The notes under the pieces: model-generated
Seen by the model: the letters and a program-made list of their open reading frames with translations, nothing else
Told to the model about the DNA's origin: nothing
The model's database searches: none
NCBI GenBank assembly: GCA_036553725.1
Contig: DATBOO010000041.1
Span: forward strand, 1 to 12,582
Direction: 5' to 3'
Length of the DNA: 12,582 nt
Source of the DNA: Bog-756 sp036553725
GTDB taxonomy: Bacteria > Actinomycetota > Acidimicrobiia > Acidimicrobiales > RAAP-2
Made by a program: the position numbers and the translations under genes
In this document: in pieces, positions 1-5,840 of the stretch
Layout: every line of letters starts with the position of its first letter
How positions within the stretch are numbered: position 1 is the stretch's first letter

Positions 1-654
1 TTCCATGGACAACGCCTCGATGGCCGGCCCCCGGTACTCGATGACATGGCCCATGCCCCCGCTGGTGCCGATCCGCCCGATGACGGCGAGGACGATGTCC
101 TTGGCGGTGACCCCGTCGGGGGCGGCCCCCTCGACGTCGACGGCCATGGTGGCGGGCCGCTGCTGGGGGAGGGTCTGGGTGGCCAGGACGTGCTCGACCT
201 CCGACGTCCCGATCCCGAAGGCCAGCGCGCCGAAGGCCCCGTGGGTCGAGGTGTGACTGTCGCCGCACACGATGGTCATCCCCGGTTGGGTGAGGCCCTG
301 CTCGGGCCCGATGATGTGGACGATGCCCTGATTGGCATCGCCCATCGGGTAGCAGGTGACCCCGAACTCGGCGCAGTTGGCGGCCAGAACGGCGAGCTGC
401 TGGGCCGACACCGGATCAGCGACCGGCAGGGCGATGTCGGTGGTCGGCACGTTGTGGTCGGCGGTGGCGATGGTCAGGTCGGGTCGGTGGACCCGGCGAC
501 CGGCCAGGCGCAGGCCGTCGAAGGCCTGGGGTGAGGTCACCTCGTGGATGAGGTGGAGATCGATGAAGATGACGTCGGGCTCATCGCCCGCGCCGGCGTG
601 CACGACGTGGCGGTCCCAGACTTTGCGGGACATGGTCGAGGGCGATCCACTCAT
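1..654 (-). CDS. leuC: 3-isopropylmalate dehydratase large subunit LeuC (N-terminal 218 residues, truncated by window edge)
   Basis: LeuC is the [4Fe-4S] subunit of isopropylmalate isomerase. With LeuD it converts 2-isopropylmalate to 3-isopropylmalate in cytosolic leucine biosynthesis. The visible part holds aconitase-family signatures: KVWDRHVV (residues 11-18), IDLHLIHEVTSPQAF (31-45), TADHNVPT (64-71), VCGDSHTSTHGAFG (129-142) and GTSEVEHVLATQTL (149-162). The cluster-binding cysteines of the C-terminal half lie beyond the left edge. I chose ATG at 654 because the extra residues Ser-Thr before Met8 match the usual Thr-Leu start of the family. An in-frame ATG at 633 is the alternative. The gene begins 5 nt after the greA stop, with GGAG directly against the ATG, so translational coupling to greA is likely. 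leuC is recognised with high certainty; only the start is uncertain. Confidence 0.97.
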   Translation of the reverse strand, partial: MSGSPSTMSRKVWDRHVVHAGAGDEPDVIFIDLHLIHEVTSPQAFDGLRLAGRRVHRPDLTIATADHNVPTTDIALPVADPVSAQQLAVLAANCAEFGVTCYPMGDANQGIVHIIGPEQGLTQPGMTIVCGDSHTSTHGAFGALAFGIGTSEVEHVLATQTLPQQRPATMAVDVEGAAPDGVTAKDIVLAVIGRIGTSGGMGHVIEYRGPAIEALSME

Positions 655-659
655 CTCCG

Positions 660-1145
660 TCAGGCCCCGATCCGTACGATCTCGACCTTCAGGGTGCCGC
701 CGGGGGCGGCGTACTCGACCGCCTCCCCGGCCGAGTGCCCGAGGAGGGCCCGGCCGAGCGGCGAGCCCGGCGAGACGACGGTCAGTTCCCCCTGCCGTTC
801 CTCGATGGAGCCCACGAAGAAGTCGGTGGTCTCGTCCTCGCCGTCGCCGTCGTAGCGCAGCGTGACGACAGAACCGGCGGCGACCGTGCCGTCCCCGGCC
901 TGGCTGGCGTCGACCACGGTGGCCGTCTTCAACAGGCGCTGGAGCTGGCGGATCCGCGACTCCATCTTCCCCTGGGCGTCCTTGGCCGCGTGGTAGTCGC
1001 CGTTCTCCGAGAGGTCGCCGAGGGCACGGGCCGACTCGATGGCGGCCGCGACCTCGACCCGGCCACGGGTGGTCAGGTCGACGAGCTCGGCCTGGAGCCG
1101 GTCGTAGGTGTCGGGGGTCAGCTGTGCGGCCGCGGGGTCACTCAC
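660..1145 (-). CDS. greA: Transcription elongation factor GreA
   Basis: GreA binds the RNA polymerase secondary channel and stimulates cleavage of backtracked RNA so that stalled complexes can resume. The 161-residue length is normal for the family. The N-terminal coiled coil (about residues 8-80) carries the tip motif LGDLSENGDYHAAK, with acidic Asp44 and Glu47 corresponding to the catalytic-tip acids. The FKBP-like C-terminal domain (about 85-161) contains SPLGRALLGHSAGEAVEYAAPGG. The start is GTG; upstream there is only a weak GGTGGG. A -10-like TAGCCT ends 8 nt before the GTG, which suggests a very short or absent leader. leuC follows 5 nt downstream, so the two are probably cotranscribed. 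The linker VVTLRYDGDGEDETTDF is more acidic than usual, but all key parts are present. Confidence 0.97.
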   Translation of the reverse strand: MSDPAAAQLTPDTYDRLQAELVDLTTRGRVEVAAAIESARALGDLSENGDYHAAKDAQGKMESRIRQLQRLLKTATVVDASQAGDGTVAAGSVVTLRYDGDGEDETTDFFVGSIEERQGELTVVSPGSPLGRALLGHSAGEAVEYAAPGGTLKVEIVRIGA

Positions 1146-1153
1146 GGCCCACC

Positions 1154-1159
1154 AGGCTA
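1154..1159 (-). promoter_or_regulatory. Candidate -10 box of greA-leuC (TAGCCT)
   Basis: On the minus strand TAGCCT fits the actinobacterial -10 consensus TANNNT and ends 8 nt before the greA GTG. Transcription would begin at or within a base or two of the start codon. No convincing -35 hexamer is seen about 17 nt further upstream. The surrounding ATTAGCCTGG is nearly identical to ATTAGCGTGG upstream of the divergent hydrolase gene, which supports a shared promoter type. Inference from sequence only. Confidence 0.4.
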
Positions 1160-1187
1160 ATGGGTGGAAATGGCCTGCAGGACGGAG

Positions 1188-1213
1188 CGTCGGCCGGCTT
1201 CCGGCGGCCGACG
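1188..1213. repeat. 9-bp perfect inverted repeat in the greA/hydrolase intergenic region
   Basis: CGTCGGCCG at 1188-1196 is mirrored by CGGCCGACG at 1205-1213 with an 8-nt spacer. It lies between the candidate divergent promoters, upstream of both genes. It may be an operator half-site pair or a chance hairpin in GC-rich DNA. There is no T-tract, so it does not look like an intrinsic terminator. A second small interrupted palindrome, CGGTG-G-CACCG, lies at 1232-1242. Confidence 0.35.
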
Positions 1214-1308
1214 GGCCGACCGGTCTGCCGCCGGTGGCACCGCGGATACCGACCCGGGGGCGGAGGCCGGCCGGCGGCGGTCCCGGCCCGGTGTCCGGCC
1301 CGGGGGAT

Positions 1309-1314
1309 TAGCGT
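1309..1314 (+). promoter_or_regulatory. Candidate -10 box of the serine hydrolase gene (TAGCGT)
   Basis: TAGCGT fits TANNNT and sits 44 nt before the ATG at 1359, giving a leader of roughly 37 nt that includes the AGAGAGG ribosome binding site. No recognisable -35 element is visible. Its context ATTAGCGTGG resembles the box on the opposite strand before greA. Confidence 0.35.
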
Positions 1315-1358
1315 GGCCGACGATCGGGAGCGACAGGCCGGCGGCAGAGAGAGGTGTC

Positions 1359-2492
1359 ATGGCTGACGTCCAAGGGACCTGGGACCAGCGGTTCGACGGG
1401 GTGGCGGCCACGCTGGCCTCGAGCCTCGAGGCCGGCACCGACGTGGGGGCCTCGGTGGCCGTGTTCCTCGAAGGGGAGCCGGTAGTCGACATCTGGGGTG
1501 GTCACGTCGACGAGGCTCATTCGGCGCCCTGGGGTCGGGACACCCTGACCAACGTGTGGTCGACCACCAAGACGATGACCTTCCTCTGCGCGCTGATGCT
1601 CGCCGATCGCGGCGAGCTCGACTTCTACGCGCCGGTGGCCAAGTACTGGCCGGAATTCGCCGCCGCGGGGAAGGAGGGGGTGGAGGTTCGCCACCTGATG
1701 AGCCACACGGCCGGCCTCGCCGGGTGGACGGAGCACCTCGAGCCCGAGGACCTGGCCGACTGGGACCTGTGCACGTCGAGGCTCGCCGCCCAGGAGCCGT
1801 GGTGGGAGCCGGGCACGGCGTCGGGCTACCACGCCGTCACCCAGGGCTACCTGATCGGCGAGGTGGTGCGCCGGATCACCGGTGTCACCATCGGGACCTG
1901 GTTCGCCAGCGAGGTGGCCGGCCCCCTCGGAGCCGATTTCTTCATCGGCCTGCCCGAATCCGAGGACGGGCGGGTCTCGATGGTGGTCCCGCCGCCGCCC
2001 ATCGACTTCGGAGCGCTGAACCCTTCGGACCTGGCGGTGCGGGCGCTGTCCAACCCCCCACTGGATGCCACCCTGCCCCGGCGCGCCTGGTGGCGACGGG
2101 CCGAGATACCGGCGGCCAACGGGCACGGCAATGCCCGCTCGGTGGCGGCCATCCAGTCGATCGTGGCCGGCGGAGGGGAGGCCAGGGGAGTGCGGCTGCT
2201 CTCCAGCGCGGGGTGCGACGCCATCTTCGACGAGCAGTCCAACGGGGCGGATCTCGTTCTCCTCGGGATGCCCTACCGGTTCGGGATGGGCTACGGGTTG
2301 AGCACCGAGGTGATGCCGATCGGCCCCCGGGCCTGTTTCTGGGGGGGCTACGGGGGCTCGCTCATCGTCATGGACCTCGACGCCCGGCTCACCGTGGCCT
2401 ACGTGATGAACCGCATGGAGGCGGGGCTGGAAGGCGATGTCCGGGGGGCCGAGATCATGCTGGCCGCGGCGGCGGCACTGACCGAAGGCTGA
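1359..2492 (+). CDS. Serine hydrolase, beta-lactamase class C / EstB esterase family
   Basis: This is a 377-residue alpha/beta penicillin-binding-protein-fold hydrolase (Beta-lactamase, PF00144 type). The nucleophile motif Ser68-Thr-Thr-Lys71 occurs in NVWSTTKTM. HLMSHTAGLAGW is the usual following block. Tyr157 in SGYHAVTQGYLIGEVVRR is the second motif (Y-x-x). WGGYGGS (residues 328-334) stands where class C enzymes have KTG and esterases have a Gly-rich variant. This pattern fits esterases/lipases of the EstB group better than true beta-lactamases. There is no signal peptide, so it is probably cytosolic. The start ATG has AGAGAGG 4-5 nt upstream. Longer in-frame versions begin inside the promoter region and lack a ribosome site. 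The natural substrate cannot be told from sequence, and antibiotic resistance should not be assumed. Confidence 0.92.
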   Translation: MADVQGTWDQRFDGVAATLASSLEAGTDVGASVAVFLEGEPVVDIWGGHVDEAHSAPWGRDTLTNVWSTTKTMTFLCALMLADRGELDFYAPVAKYWPEFAAAGKEGVEVRHLMSHTAGLAGWTEHLEPEDLADWDLCTSRLAAQEPWWEPGTASGYHAVTQGYLIGEVVRRITGVTIGTWFASEVAGPLGADFFIGLPESEDGRVSMVVPPPPIDFGALNPSDLAVRALSNPPLDATLPRRAWWRRAEIPAANGHGNARSVAAIQSIVAGGGEARGVRLLSSAGCDAIFDEQSNGADLVLLGMPYRFGMGYGLSTEVMPIGPRACFWGGYGGSLIVMDLDARLTVAYVMNRMEAGLEGDVRGAEIMLAAAAALTEG

Positions 2493-2541
2493 GCGGTCGG
2501 GGCGATGACCGCGCACGGCCGGATGCCAGGAGATCCTCCGG

Positions 2542-3651
2542 GTGAGTGAGGCCTCGCTCGCCGGCGGCGACGGAGGACACCGCTCCTTCGAGGCCAGGTT
2601 CGAGGAGGAGCAACGCCAGCCCATCCGCTGGAAGGCCCTGGTCAAGCGGACCGTGGTCATCGCCGTCACCGGCGTGGCCCTCTACCTGGTGGCTCCCAGC
2701 GTCATCGCCGTGCTGCACTCGTGGCCCCGGCTGGTCACCCTCAACCTGCTCTGGTTCATCCCCGCCCTCTTCGCCGAGGGGGCCCACTTCGCCTGCACCT
2801 TCTCGCTCCAGCGGATCGCCCTCCGGACCAAGGCCTGGTTCTCGGTGATCACCGCCCAGCTGGCCGGCAACGCCATCTCGCTGATCGTACCGGGCGGGGC
2901 GGCGGCCGGGGCCGCGGTGCAGTTCAGGATGTTGGCGACCAGCGGGATGGATGCCACCGACGCGGTGGGCGGGCTGACCGCCTTCTCCTTCCTGGGCATC
3001 GGCGGGTTGCTGGCCCTCCCCGTGTTCGTCCTCCCGGCGGTGCTGTTCGGGTCGCCGGTGAGCTCCGGGCTGGTCGATGCCGCGGTCCTCGGCGCCGTGG
3101 GCTTCGTCCTCTTCGTGGGGTTCGGCGCGCTGGTCCTCACCGCCCAGCGACCGCTGTGCTGGGCCGGCGAGGTCGCCCAGTCGCTCCGCAACCGGGTCTT
3201 GCGGAAGCGGGAGCCGATCACCGGGCTGCCCGAGCGCCTGGTGGAGCAGCGCAATCTCATCCGGAGCGTGCTGGGCCAGCAGTGGTGGCAGGCCACCGTG
3301 CTTTCGGCCGGCCGCCTCGGCTTCGACTACCTGTGCCTGCTGTTCTGCGTCCGCGCCGTGGGCAGCCATCCCCGTCCGTCGCTCATCCTGTTGGCCTACG
3401 CCGTGGCCGGGGTGATCGGACTGGTGCCGATCACCCCGGGAGGCCTCGGGATCGTGGAGGCCAGCCTCAGCGGCCTGCTGGTGCTGGCCGGGCTCAGCGG
3501 GGCGGAGGCGGTCCTGGCCACCCTGGCCTACCGGTTGGCCTCTTACTGGCTGCCGATGATGGCCGGGCCGGTGGCCTACGGCGCCTTCAAATTCCGCTAC
3601 CGTGACCGACAGGGCCCCCCGCCGCTGCCGATCCGGCCGTCGCCCACCTGA
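2542..3651 (+). CDS. YbhN / lysylphosphatidylglycerol-synthase transmembrane-domain family protein
   Basis: This 369-residue polytopic membrane protein belongs to the LPG_synthase_TM (PF03706, 'flippase-like') family. About seven or eight hydrophobic segments fall near residues 36-56, 66-84, 100-122, 145-169, 178-199, 252-270, 281-297, 305-325 and 328-349. Family marks are PGGAAAGAAVQFRML (117-131), PITPGGLGIVEASL (296-309) and YRLASYWLP (330-338). The catalytic C-terminal domain of MprF is absent, so it is not an aminoacyl-phosphatidylglycerol synthase. Related proteins are thought to move lipids or assist envelope glycolipid export, but the function here is unknown. The start is GTG with AGGAGAT 7 nt upstream. 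That site can pair in a 4-bp GGAG/CTCC hairpin (2529-2539). The gene follows the hydrolase by 49 nt and may be cotranscribed with it. Confidence 0.9.
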   Translation: MSEASLAGGDGGHRSFEARFEEEQRQPIRWKALVKRTVVIAVTGVALYLVAPSVIAVLHSWPRLVTLNLLWFIPALFAEGAHFACTFSLQRIALRTKAWFSVITAQLAGNAISLIVPGGAAAGAAVQFRMLATSGMDATDAVGGLTAFSFLGIGGLLALPVFVLPAVLFGSPVSSGLVDAAVLGAVGFVLFVGFGALVLTAQRPLCWAGEVAQSLRNRVLRKREPITGLPERLVEQRNLIRSVLGQQWWQATVLSAGRLGFDYLCLLFCVRAVGSHPRPSLILLAYAVAGVIGLVPITPGGLGIVEASLSGLLVLAGLSGAEAVLATLAYRLASYWLPMMAGPVAYGAFKFRYRDRQGPPPLPIRPSPT

Positions 3652-3656
3652 GGGCG
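3641..3656. terminator. Possible bidirectional hairpin between convergent genes
   Basis: CGCCC (3641-3645) and GGGCG (3652-3656) can form a 5-bp stem around a 6-nt loop that contains the TGA of the plus-strand gene. The convergent gene ends at 3665, leaving only 13 nt between the two coding regions. No T-tract follows in either direction. Read it as a weak candidate terminator or a simple consequence of base composition. Confidence 0.25.
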
Positions 3657-3664
3657 GTCCGGGC

Positions 3665-5260
3665 TCAGCGGAGGTCGACCTCGCCGTCGGGCCGGAGCTT
3701 GCCCAGCCGGCCACACCCCTCCTCGGTCACCAGCAGGCCGAGGTGGTCGGGGTCGGTGACCCGGGCCCAGGACCGCCGTCCCTCCGGGGTCCGGCAGGCC
3801 ACCACGGCCCACTCCGGCGAGCCGGCCCGGTCGTAGGAGACCGAATAGGTCTCGACGGTCACCTCCCCCTGGGCCCCGGCGTCCGGCGCGCACTGGGGGA
3901 GCGCCCCGACCGCGGCCTGGGGCCCCGCCCATGCGAATCCGGCGCCCCCGGCCACCTTGGTGCCCTCGGGGAAGGGCAGGCCCCCTCCCGGGCCCGGGCC
4001 CGGCTCGGTCCCGTAGATCCCCACGCTGTGCTTGGTCACGTACCAGCCCAGGCCGGTCACCAGACCCCGCGAGCCCGGGTCGGCCCGCAGGGCGGCGACC
4101 ATCGAGGCCACCGCGTGCGTGCCGTAGTTGTTGCCCGGGCCCCCGCCGAAGGTCAGGCCGCCGGTCAGGGTGAGGGGCCGGCCCGGATCGTCATCGGGGA
4201 GGCCGAGCTCGGCGGCGGCGATCTCCACCGCCGCCGGGAAGCACGAATAGAGGTCGAGGTGGGAGATCTCGTCGATGGCGGAGCCGGCCAGCGTCAGGGC
4301 GGCGGCCCCGGCCAGCCGGATGGCCGGCGAGGAGTGGAAGTCGAGCCGGTGGGAGAGGAACCAGTGGTCGTCGGCGTCCGCACCGGCCAGGGGGAAGACC
4401 CAGCGCTCCTCGGGGACCCCGGCGGCCCGGGCCGCACCGGCCGAGCACATGAGGAGGGCGGCGCCCTGGTCGACCTGCATGTTGGCCGTGAGCAGCTTGG
4501 TGTACGGGTAGGCGATCATCCGGTTGGCAGCCGTCGGGGTGATGACCTCGTCGGGGCTACGGGCCTCGGGGAGCCAGGCGTAGGGATTGGCCGACGCCAC
4601 CTCGGAGAACCGCGACCACAGCGCCCCGATGCGGCGCCGGTGCCCGTCGAGCCCCCGACCGGCCCCCGCCCGCAGGGCGTTCTCGAACAGCGGGAAGACA
4701 TGGATGGGCAGGTCGAGCCCCCGCTCCTCCTCGGCGTCGGTGGTGCCCCGGCGCTCACTGCCGAACAGGACCGGGCGCCCGGTGTCGGCCGGCTGGACGG
4801 TCCAGGGCAGCATGGGACGGTCCGGGTGGCGCCGCGCTGCGGTCCGGGTGTAGACGCAGTCGGCCCCCACCAGCACGGCCACTTCGAGGTCGCCGCGGCC
4901 GATGGCCAGGGCCGTGGCACTGACCAGGGCCTGGGGGTTGTTGCCGCCCGTCGACGTCACGACCATCTCGGCCGGTCCGATGCCCAGGGCCTCGGCCAGG
5001 AGCGCCCCGGGGCTCACGTACTGCCAGCTCAACGGGTTGACCACCCGCAGGGACTGGACCCGGTCGATCAGCCGGTTCCCCGCCGGGGCGCGGCCCCCGG
5101 GTGCGGACCCGTCGCAGTCCTCGACGGCCGCCCGCACCGCCTGGCCCATCAGCCCGATGGGCTCGGACCGGTCGGCCAGCGAGCGGTCCCCCCCGGTGCC
5201 CGGCCGGTTGGAGACCTGCCCGACGCCCACGATGACCGGGGTGGCCGGATCCAGGCTCAT
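3665..5260 (-). CDS. Thiolase-like protein, TLP1 type (acetyl-CoA acetyltransferase homologue without the nucleophilic Cys)
   Basis: This 531-residue protein has the thiolase fold plus an extra C-terminal domain (about 432-531), as in mycobacterial TLP1 proteins. Recognisable blocks are TPVIVGVGQVSNRP (7-20), VVTSTGGNNPQALV (100-113), YPYTKLLTANMQVDQGAALLMCS (251-273), LYSCFPAAVEIAAAELGL (337-354), LTLTGGLTFGGGPGNNYGTH (363-382) and GWYVTKHSVGIYG (405-417). The position of the catalytic Cys in the CxS motif is occupied by Ser/Thr-Gly-Gly, and the late CxG cysteine is also missing. His382 may match the GHP histidine. Ordinary Claisen condensation is therefore unlikely. Acyl-CoA binding or a different reaction is possible. 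The ATG at 5260 has only a poor ribosome site. The gene diverges from rpiB across 77 nt. Family assignment is sure; function is not known. Confidence 0.88.
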   Translation of the reverse strand: MSLDPATPVIVGVGQVSNRPGTGGDRSLADRSEPIGLMGQAVRAAVEDCDGSAPGGRAPAGNRLIDRVQSLRVVNPLSWQYVSPGALLAEALGIGPAEMVVTSTGGNNPQALVSATALAIGRGDLEVAVLVGADCVYTRTAARRHPDRPMLPWTVQPADTGRPVLFGSERRGTTDAEEERGLDLPIHVFPLFENALRAGAGRGLDGHRRRIGALWSRFSEVASANPYAWLPEARSPDEVITPTAANRMIAYPYTKLLTANMQVDQGAALLMCSAGAARAAGVPEERWVFPLAGADADDHWFLSHRLDFHSSPAIRLAGAAALTLAGSAIDEISHLDLYSCFPAAVEIAAAELGLPDDDPGRPLTLTGGLTFGGGPGNNYGTHAVASMVAALRADPGSRGLVTGLGWYVTKHSVGIYGTEPGPGPGGGLPFPEGTKVAGGAGFAWAGPQAAVGALPQCAPDAGAQGEVTVETYSVSYDRAGSPEWAVVACRTPEGRRSWARVTDPDHLGLLVTEEGCGRLGKLRPDGEVDLR

Positions 5261-5288
5261 GAAAGCTCGGTTCTCATGATGGCCCCAG

Positions 5289-5294
5289 AGCGTA
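5289..5294 (-). promoter_or_regulatory. Candidate -10 box of the thiolase-like gene (TACGCT)
   Basis: TACGCT on the minus strand fits TANNNT and ends 28 nt before the ATG at 5260, predicting a leader of about 21 nt. There is no clear -35 element. It lies in the 77-nt region shared with the divergent rpiB promoter. Confidence 0.3.
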
Positions 5295-5325
5295 CCGTGG
5301 CGCCCTCGGAGCGATTCCCCCTCGG

Positions 5326-5331
5326 TACACT
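5326..5331 (+). promoter_or_regulatory. Candidate -10 box of rpiB positioned for a leaderless transcript (TACACT)
   Basis: TACACT fits TANNNT and is separated from the rpiB ATG by exactly 6 nt (CGGGGG). A start site 7 nt after the box would be the A of the ATG itself. This is the arrangement known for leaderless mRNAs in Actinobacteria. The G-run touching the ATG has no spacing and would not work as a normal Shine-Dalgarno site, which fits the same reading. Confidence 0.5.
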
Positions 5332-5337
5332 CGGGGG

Positions 5338-5835
5338 ATGCGCATCGCGGTTGGCTCGGATCATGCCGGGTTCGAGTTGAAGGCCACCCTGGCCAAGCAC
5401 ATGGCCGACGCCGGGCACCAGGTCGTTGACCTGGGCACCGGCTCGCCCGACGTCTCGGTCGACTACCCCGAGTTCGGCTTGGCCGTCGGCCGGGCGGTGG
5501 CCGAGGGCCGCGCCGAATGGGGCATCTGCGTGTGCGGCACCGGCATCGGAATCGGCATTGCCGCCAACAAGGTCAGCGGCGTGCGGGCCGCGGTGGTCCA
5601 CGACGTGACCACGGCCAGCCTGGCCCGGCGCCACAACGACGCCAACGTCATCTGCCTCGGGGGCCGGACCACCGGAGCCGCCGAGGCGATCGACGCGGTG
5701 GGCGCCTTCTTCTCCGCCGAATTCGAGGGTGGCCGCCACCGCCACCGGATCGAGGAGATCACCCGATTCGAATCGTCGCGTCCGGTCGGCGTGACCGTGC
5801 CCATGGCGGTCGGCGACCGGGAAGGGCGGGGGTAG
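5338..5835 (+). CDS. rpiB: Ribose 5-phosphate isomerase B
   Basis: RpiB interconverts ribulose 5-phosphate and ribose 5-phosphate in the cytosolic pentose phosphate pathway. The 165-residue LacAB/RpiB-fold protein opens with MRIAVGSDHAGFELK (Asp8 and His9 in the sugar-binding site). It has GICVCGTGIGIGIAANKV with Cys66 at the place of the catalytic base of E. coli RpiB. HDVTTASLARRHNDANVICLGGR follows, and then an Arg/His-rich GRHRHRIEEI that fits the phosphate-binding helix. Mycobacterial RpiB lacks the cysteine and uses a glutamate, so this one is of the Cys type. About 20 residues after EEITRF form an untypical tail. glyA begins 5 nt after the stop, so the two are cotranscribed in all likelihood. 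The start is fixed by the family's MRIA(V/I)GSDHAG opening. Confidence 0.97.
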   Translation: MRIAVGSDHAGFELKATLAKHMADAGHQVVDLGTGSPDVSVDYPEFGLAVGRAVAEGRAEWGICVCGTGIGIGIAANKVSGVRAAVVHDVTTASLARRHNDANVICLGGRTTGAAEAIDAVGAFFSAEFEGGRHRHRIEEITRFESSRPVGVTVPMAVGDREGRG

Positions 5836-5840
5836 TGACC

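Noticed and set aside
1157..1492. 111-codon minus-strand frame in the greA/hydrolase intergenic region
   Set aside because: It runs antisense into the hydrolase and over the proposed promoters, and its product looks like random GC-rich translation.
1359..2492. Reading the hydrolase as an antibiotic-resistance beta-lactamase
   Set aside because: There is no signal peptide, and WGGYGGS stands in place of the KTG triad. The YHA second motif is also typical of EstB-like esterases.
2542..3651. Calling the membrane protein MprF (lysylphosphatidylglycerol synthase)
   Set aside because: Only the membrane domain is present; the cytosolic aminoacyl-transferase domain is missing and the protein ends right after the last helix.
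5257..5277. Six-codon leader peptide MRTELS overlapping the thiolase-like start by ATGA
   Set aside because: Too short to separate from chance, with no clear ribosome site and no pattern of regulatory codons.
3602..5380. 592-codon open frame on the plus strand, antisense to the thiolase-like gene
   Set aside because: Its translation is a low-complexity Gly/Pro/Arg/His mixture with no known domain, and the opposite strand encodes a clear family protein. Long antisense frames are common in GC-rich genes because stop codons are rare.
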